A stretch of DNA of 64,000 nt from Siphonodentalium dalli. Its lineage: Eukaryota; Mollusca; Scaphopoda; Gadilida; Siphonodentaliidae. The DNA lies in assembly GCA_032622095.1 (NCBI GenBank), contig CP136061.1, positions 60,099,301-60,163,300 on the forward strand. The letters are read 5' to 3'. Every line of letters starts with the position of its first letter. Position 1 is the stretch's first letter. This document shows positions 58,773-64,000 of this stretch, in pieces. The translations under genes were made by a program, and so were the position numbers. The notes beneath the pieces are model-generated. The model ran no database searches and was not told where the DNA came from. It saw nothing but the letters and a program-made list of their open reading frames with translations.

Positions 58773-61700
58773 TGTGGGTACGTAGGTCCCCATGTTGTTA
58801 ATGTGTGTATGTAATGGTACGTAGGCTCTCATGTTGTTAATGTGTGTATGTAATGGTACGTAGGTCCCCATGTTGTTAATGTGCGTATGTACTGGTACGT
58901 AGGTCCCCATGTTGTTAATGAGTGTATGTAATGGTACGTAGGCTCTCATGTTGTTAATGTGTGTATGTAATGGTACGTAGGTCCCCATGTTGTTAATGTG
59001 CGTATGTACTCGTACGTAGGTCCCCATGTTGTTAATGTATGTATGTACTGGTACGTAGGTCCCCATGTTGTTAATGTGTGTATGTAATGGTACGTAGGTC
59101 CCCATGTTGTTAATGTGCGTATGTAATGGTACGTAGGTCCACATGTTGTTAATGTGTGTATGTACTGGTACGTAGGTCCCCATGTTTTTAATGTGCGTAT
59201 GTACTGGTACGTAGGTCCCCATGTTGTTAATGTGTGTATGTAATGGTACGTAGGCTCTCCTGTTGTTAATGTGCGTATGTAATGGTACGTAGGTCCCCAT
59301 GTTGTTAATGTGTGTATGTAATGGTACGTAGGTCCCCATGTTGTTAATGTGCGTATGTACTGGTACGTAGGTCCCCATGTTGTTAATGTGCGTATGTAAT
59401 GGTACGTAGGTCCCCATGTTGTTAATGTGTGTATGTAATGGTACGTAGGTCCCCATGTTGTTAATGTGCGTATGTAATGGTACGTAGGTCCCCATGTTGT
59501 TAATGTGCGTATGTACTGGTACGTAGGTCCACATGTTGTTAATGTGTGTATGTAATGGTAATACAGTGTGGGTACGTAGGTCCCCATGTTGTTAATGTGC
59601 GTATGTACTGGTACGTAGGTCCCCATGTTGTTAATGTGCGTATGTAATGGTACGTAGGTCCACATGTTGTTAATGTGTGTATGTAATGGTACGTAGGTCC
59701 CCATGTTGTTAATGTGCGTATGTAATGGTACGTAGGTCCCCATGTTGTTAATGTGCGTATGTACTGGTACGTAGGTCCACGTGTTGTTAATGTGTGTATG
59801 TAATGGTACGTAGGCTCTCATGTTGTTAATGTGTGTATGTAATGGTACGTAGGTCCCCATGTTGTTAATGTGCGTATGTAATGGTACGTAGGTCCCCATG
59901 TTGTTAATGTGCGTATGTACTCGTACGTAGGTCCCCATGTTGTTAATGTATGTATGTACTGGTACGTAGGTCCCCATGTTGTTAATGTGTGTATGTAATG
60001 GTACGTAGGTCCACATGTTGTTAATGTGTGTATGTACTGGTACGTAGGTCCCCATGTTTTGAATGTGCGTATGTACTGGTACGTAGGTCCCCATGTTGTT
60101 AATGTGTGTATGTAATGGTACGTAGGCTCTCATGTTGTCAATGTGCATATGTAATGGTACGTAGGTCCCCATGTTGTTAATGTGTGTATGTAATGGTACG
60201 TAGGTCCCCATGTTGTTAATGTGCGTATGTACTGGTACGTAGGTCCACATGTTGTTAATGTGTGTATGTAATGGTACGTAGGTCCCCATGTTGTTAATGT
60301 GTGTATGTAATGGTACGTAGGTCCACATGTTGTTAATGTGTGTATGTAATGGTACGTAGGTCCCCATGTTGTTAATGTGTGTATGTAATGGTACGTAGGT
60401 CCCAATGTTGTTAATGTGTGTATGTAATGGTACGTAGGTCCCCATGTTGTTAATGTGTGTATGTAATGGTACGTAGGTCCACATGTTGTTAATGTGTGTA
60501 TGTAATGGTACGTAGGTCCCCATGTTGTTAATGTGTGTATGTAATGGTACGTAGGTCCACATGTTGTTAATGTGTGTATGTAATGGTACGTAGGTCCCCA
60601 TGTTGTTAATGTGTGTATGTAATGGTACGTAGGTCCACATGTTGTTAATGTGTGTATATAATGGTACGTAGGTCCCCATGTTGTTAATGTGTGTATGTAA
60701 TGGTACGTAGGTCCCCATGTTGTTAATGTGCGTATGTACTGGTACGTAGGTCCACATGTTGTTAATGTGTGTATGTAATGGTACGTAGGCTCCCATGTTT
60801 TTAATGTGCGTATGTACTGGTACGTAGGTCCCCATGTTGTTAATGTGTGTATGTACTGGTACGTAGGTCCCCATGTTTTTAATGTGCGTATGTACTGGTA
60901 CGTAGGTCCCCATGTTGTTAATGTGTGTATGTAATGGTACGTAGGCTCTCATGTTCTTAATGTGCGTATGTAATGGTACGTAGGTCCCCATGTTGTTAAT
61001 GTGTGTATGTAATGGTACGTAGATCCCCATGTTGTTAATGTGCGTATGTACTGGTACGTAGGTCCCCATGTTGTTAATGTGCGTATGTAATGGTACGTAG
61101 GTCCCCATGTTGTTAATGTGTGTATGTAATGGTACGTAGGTCCCCATGTTGTTAATGTGCGTATGTAATGGTACGTAGGTCCCCATGTTGTTAATGTGCG
61201 TATGTACTGGTACGTAGGTCCACATGTTGTTAATGTGTGTATGTAATGGTACGTAGGTCCCCATGTTGTTAATGTGTGTATGTAATGGTACGTAGGTCCA
61301 CATGTTGTTAATGTGTGTATGTAATGGTACGTAGGTCCCCATGTTGTTAATGTGTGTATGTAATGGTACGTAGGTTCCCATGTTGTTAATGTGTGTATGT
61401 AATGGTACGTAGGTTCACATGTTGTTAATGTGTGTATGTAATGGTACGTAGGTCCCCATGTTGTTAATGTGTGTATGTAATGGTACGTAGGTCCCCATGT
61501 TGTTAATGTGTGTATGTAATGGTACGTAGGTCCACATGTTGTTAATGTGTGTATGTAATGGTACGTAGGTCCCCATGTTGTTAATGTGTGTATGTAATGG
61601 TACGTAGGTCCACATGTTGTTAATGTGTGTATGTAATGGTACGTATGTCCCCATGTTGTTAATGTGTGTATGTAATGGTACGTAGGTCCACATGTTGTTA

Positions 61701-62776
61701 ATGTGTGTATGTAATGGTACGTAGGTCCCCATGTTGTTAATGTGTGTATGTAATGGTACGTAGGTCCCCATGTTGTTAATGTGCGTATGTAATGGTACGT
61801 AGGTCCCCATGTTGTTAATGTGCGTATGTACTGGTACGTAGGTCCACATGTTGTTAATGTGCGTATGTACTGGTACGTAGGTCCACATGTTGTTAATGTG
61901 CGTATGTAATGGTACGTATGTCCCCATGTTGTTAATGTGCGTATGTAATGGTACGTAGGTCCCCATGTTGTTAATGTGTGTATGTACTGGTACGTAGGTC
62001 CCCATGTTGTTAATGTGTGTATGTAATGGTACGTATGCTCTCATGTTGTTAATGTGCGTATGTAATGGTACGTAGGTCCCCATGTTGTTAATGTGCGTAT
62101 GTACTGGTACGTAGGCTCTCATGTTGTTAATGTGTGTATGTACTAGTACGTAGGTCCCCATGTTGTTAATGTGCGTATGTACTGGTACGTAGACTACCAT
62201 GGTGTTAATGTGTGTATGTAATGGTACGTATGTCCCCATGTTGTTAATGTGCGTATGTACTGGTACGTAGGTCCCCATGTTGTTAATGTGCGTATGTCCT
62301 GGTACGTAGGCTCCCCATGTTGTTAATGTGTGTATGTAATGGTACGTAGGTCCCCATGTTGTTAATGTGTGTATGTACTGGTGCGTAGGCTCTCATGTTG
62401 TTAATGTGCATATGTAATGGTACGTAGGTCCCCATGTTGTTAATGTGTGTATGTAATGGTACGTAGGCTCCCATGGTGTTAATGTGTGTATGTAATGGTA
62501 CGTACTAGTAGGTCCCCATGTTGTTAATGTGTGTATGTACTGGTGCGTAGGCTCCAATGTTGTTAATGTGTGTATGTAATGGTACGTAGGCTCCCATGTT
62601 GTTAATGTGTGTATGTACTGGTACGTAGGCTCCCATGTTGTTAATGTGTGTATGTACTGGTAAGTAGGTTCCCATGTTGTTAATGTGTGTATGTAATGGT
62701 AATACAGTGTGGGTACGTAGGCTCCCATGTTGTTAATGTGTGTATGTAATGGTAATACAGTGTGGGTACGTAGGCT
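58773..62776 (-). repeat. 39-bp minisatellite, about 100 units
   Basis: Each unit combines GGTACGTAGGTCCCCATGTT with GTTAATGTGTGTATGTAAT. Variants occur at three sites: CCCC/CCAC/CTCTC, GTGTG/GCGTG and GTAAT/GTACT. Because 39 is a multiple of three and the unit lacks stops, the minus strand carries frames of hundreds of residues repeating MGTYVPLHTHINN. A 14-base insertion (AATACAGTGTGGGT) shifts the frame near 59,556 and recurs near the right end. No gene is supported. Confidence 0.95.
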
Positions 62777-64000
62777 TACGGTCGGTTTCGCTGGGCATTC
62801 AAAAACAAAAAAGGCACCGACCGGACTCCCCCCCCCCGTATAGCTGTCTGACCACGGAAAGGGATATACTATCGGCCAGCGAATATCCCTCTGCATTGAT
62901 TGGCGCTCATGCAAGTTGCTAGCTAAGGCGGAAGTGCGATATTGTCGCAACAAAAATACACCTCTACCAAGACTTGCACTGTATCACGAAAAAGAATCGA
63001 ATATATTAACCCATACGCTGTATATATACGGTCGGATTCGCCATATATGTTATGCATCTATATATGCCAAACTAAATTATGAGCACTCTATAATCTGAGA
63101 GTCGTGGACGGATTGACGGACGGCGAAGCGAATGCACATGAGAACCTTGATGGTGATAACTCCATAACAGTGTTCGGGTGATAATTCAGATTATGGTATG
63201 TTATTTATTGAAGGCATTATCTCGTTGCTATGTCAAGTATTGGATCTTTCTACCTGCCTGCGAAACCGTAAGAACCCGATCAATGCACCATAGGTAACAC
63301 GTCCGCGTGTACACTTCAAATGTCGACCAGCCATCCCCAGTGGTGCAATGTGCTGGTAGAATGGAGAGAAGTGACGAACATTACGTAACGTATTATTCCT
63401 TAGAGCACAATCCCATTGTTGCAATCGTTCCCTGATTTTTGGTAAAGCACACCGATTCCCAAGGATGGCGAATGAATAGTTCAATGATTACCCCATTGTT
63501 AGGCACACTCAACTCACAACAAATCGCACGGTCGCTTGGAAGTAGCTTCAATTACCAGAGGCCACGGGGGCACGAGCAGCGCTCTGCTTCCCCCAAACAC
63601 ACTGCCATTATACGCCGTTACTATTTATGCACCTCTAATATACTAAGCAGGCACATATATAGGGACGGCGTATAAGGGGAGTGCGGGTGTGGGATGCATG
63701 TCCTCTTGTATAATAACTGAAGCTACATTGAAACGACCGCGCGATACTATTTCGTCATAACATCACTTCCGGTATAAAATGAGATATGCCAGTGCGCAGG
63801 CGCCAATCACTTTTGCCTTTGTAACGCAAGGCGTAGGACGTTATTTATCGTCGTCCTCATTTATAGCCGCGAAGATAGTGAAATATATTAGTTCCTTGTC
63901 TTCGTATAAATTTATTGTATTTGCGGTTATCTATTTACCGCATTTATTATTCGCACCACTTCTATGTCTAGTGGACTGCGAATTAATAGCAATTCGCTGA
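62777..64000. other. Right-end flank, no recognised gene
   Basis: Non-repetitive sequence after the array. A frame from 63,779 runs to the window edge (MRYASAQAPITFAFVTQGVG..., hydrophobic later), but nothing identifies it and it may be chance. Contains a C run at 62,829-62,837. Confidence 0.4.

Noticed and set aside
58946-61381. An 811-residue minus-strand open frame repeating MGTYVPLHTHINN, and similar frames of 271-287 residues nearby
   Set aside because: They follow from a 39-bp unit that is a multiple of three and lacks stops; other frames of the same strand are open too, and the 14-base insertion shifts the frame without consequence.
63779-64000. Frame at the right edge as the start of a membrane protein
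   Set aside because: It is hydrophobic in part but truncated by the window, and nothing supports a start, splice site or family.

Overview
This is eukaryotic, animal-type genomic DNA that is AT-rich and loaded with repeats. It has intron-split exons with consensus splice sites, extracellular C-type lectin (CTLD) and PAN/apple-like domains, a Crypton-type tyrosine-recombinase gene, many cut-and-paste DNA-transposon derivatives (some leaving exact target-site duplications) and large minisatellites. A marine invertebrate with expanded lectin families (mollusc, amphioxus or similar) is the best guess, but the species cannot be fixed from the sequence. There are no bacterial-style operons and few true coding regions; most open frames are chance frames inside repeats.

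The layout is dominated by a duplication with a period of about 33.09 kb. Copy A (about 1-30,240) reappears in the same orientation as copy B (about 33,091-57,390), separated by a single-copy spacer (30,240-33,090). Copy A from 1 to about 13,800 is nearly identical to B. Beyond a roughly 61-bp minisatellite (13.56-15.09 kb in A, 47.97-48.67 kb in B) the copies diverge clearly, including in coding exons. The two copies act as each other's empty-site controls. An 1.86-kb Crypton-like insertion, an hAT-like element with an 8-bp target duplication, a 2.8-kb TA-flanked element and a 4.8-kb giant inverted repeat occur only in A. A 1.9-kb hAT-like element, an extra 1.34-kb element with a 3-bp duplication and a 1.3-kb insertion occur only in B.

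The main host gene is a minus-strand CTLD-PAN gene present once per copy. Three exons can be joined by splice phase: CTLD N-terminal half, CTLD C-terminal half, then a PAN-like module. In copy B all signals are intact. In copy A the acceptor of the second exon reads AT instead of AG, so this paralogue (or allele) is probably damaged although its reading frame stays open.

The right end of the window (57.4-64 kb) is single copy. It carries an apparently perfect 451-bp direct duplication, a 4-kb array of about 100 39-bp units with higher-order structure, and a short tail with no recognisable gene. The large repetitive open frames of the 39-bp array are an effect of its length being a multiple of three. 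The A/B arrangement could be a true tandem duplication or two haplotypes placed end to end by the assembler; this must be settled before evolutionary conclusions are drawn.
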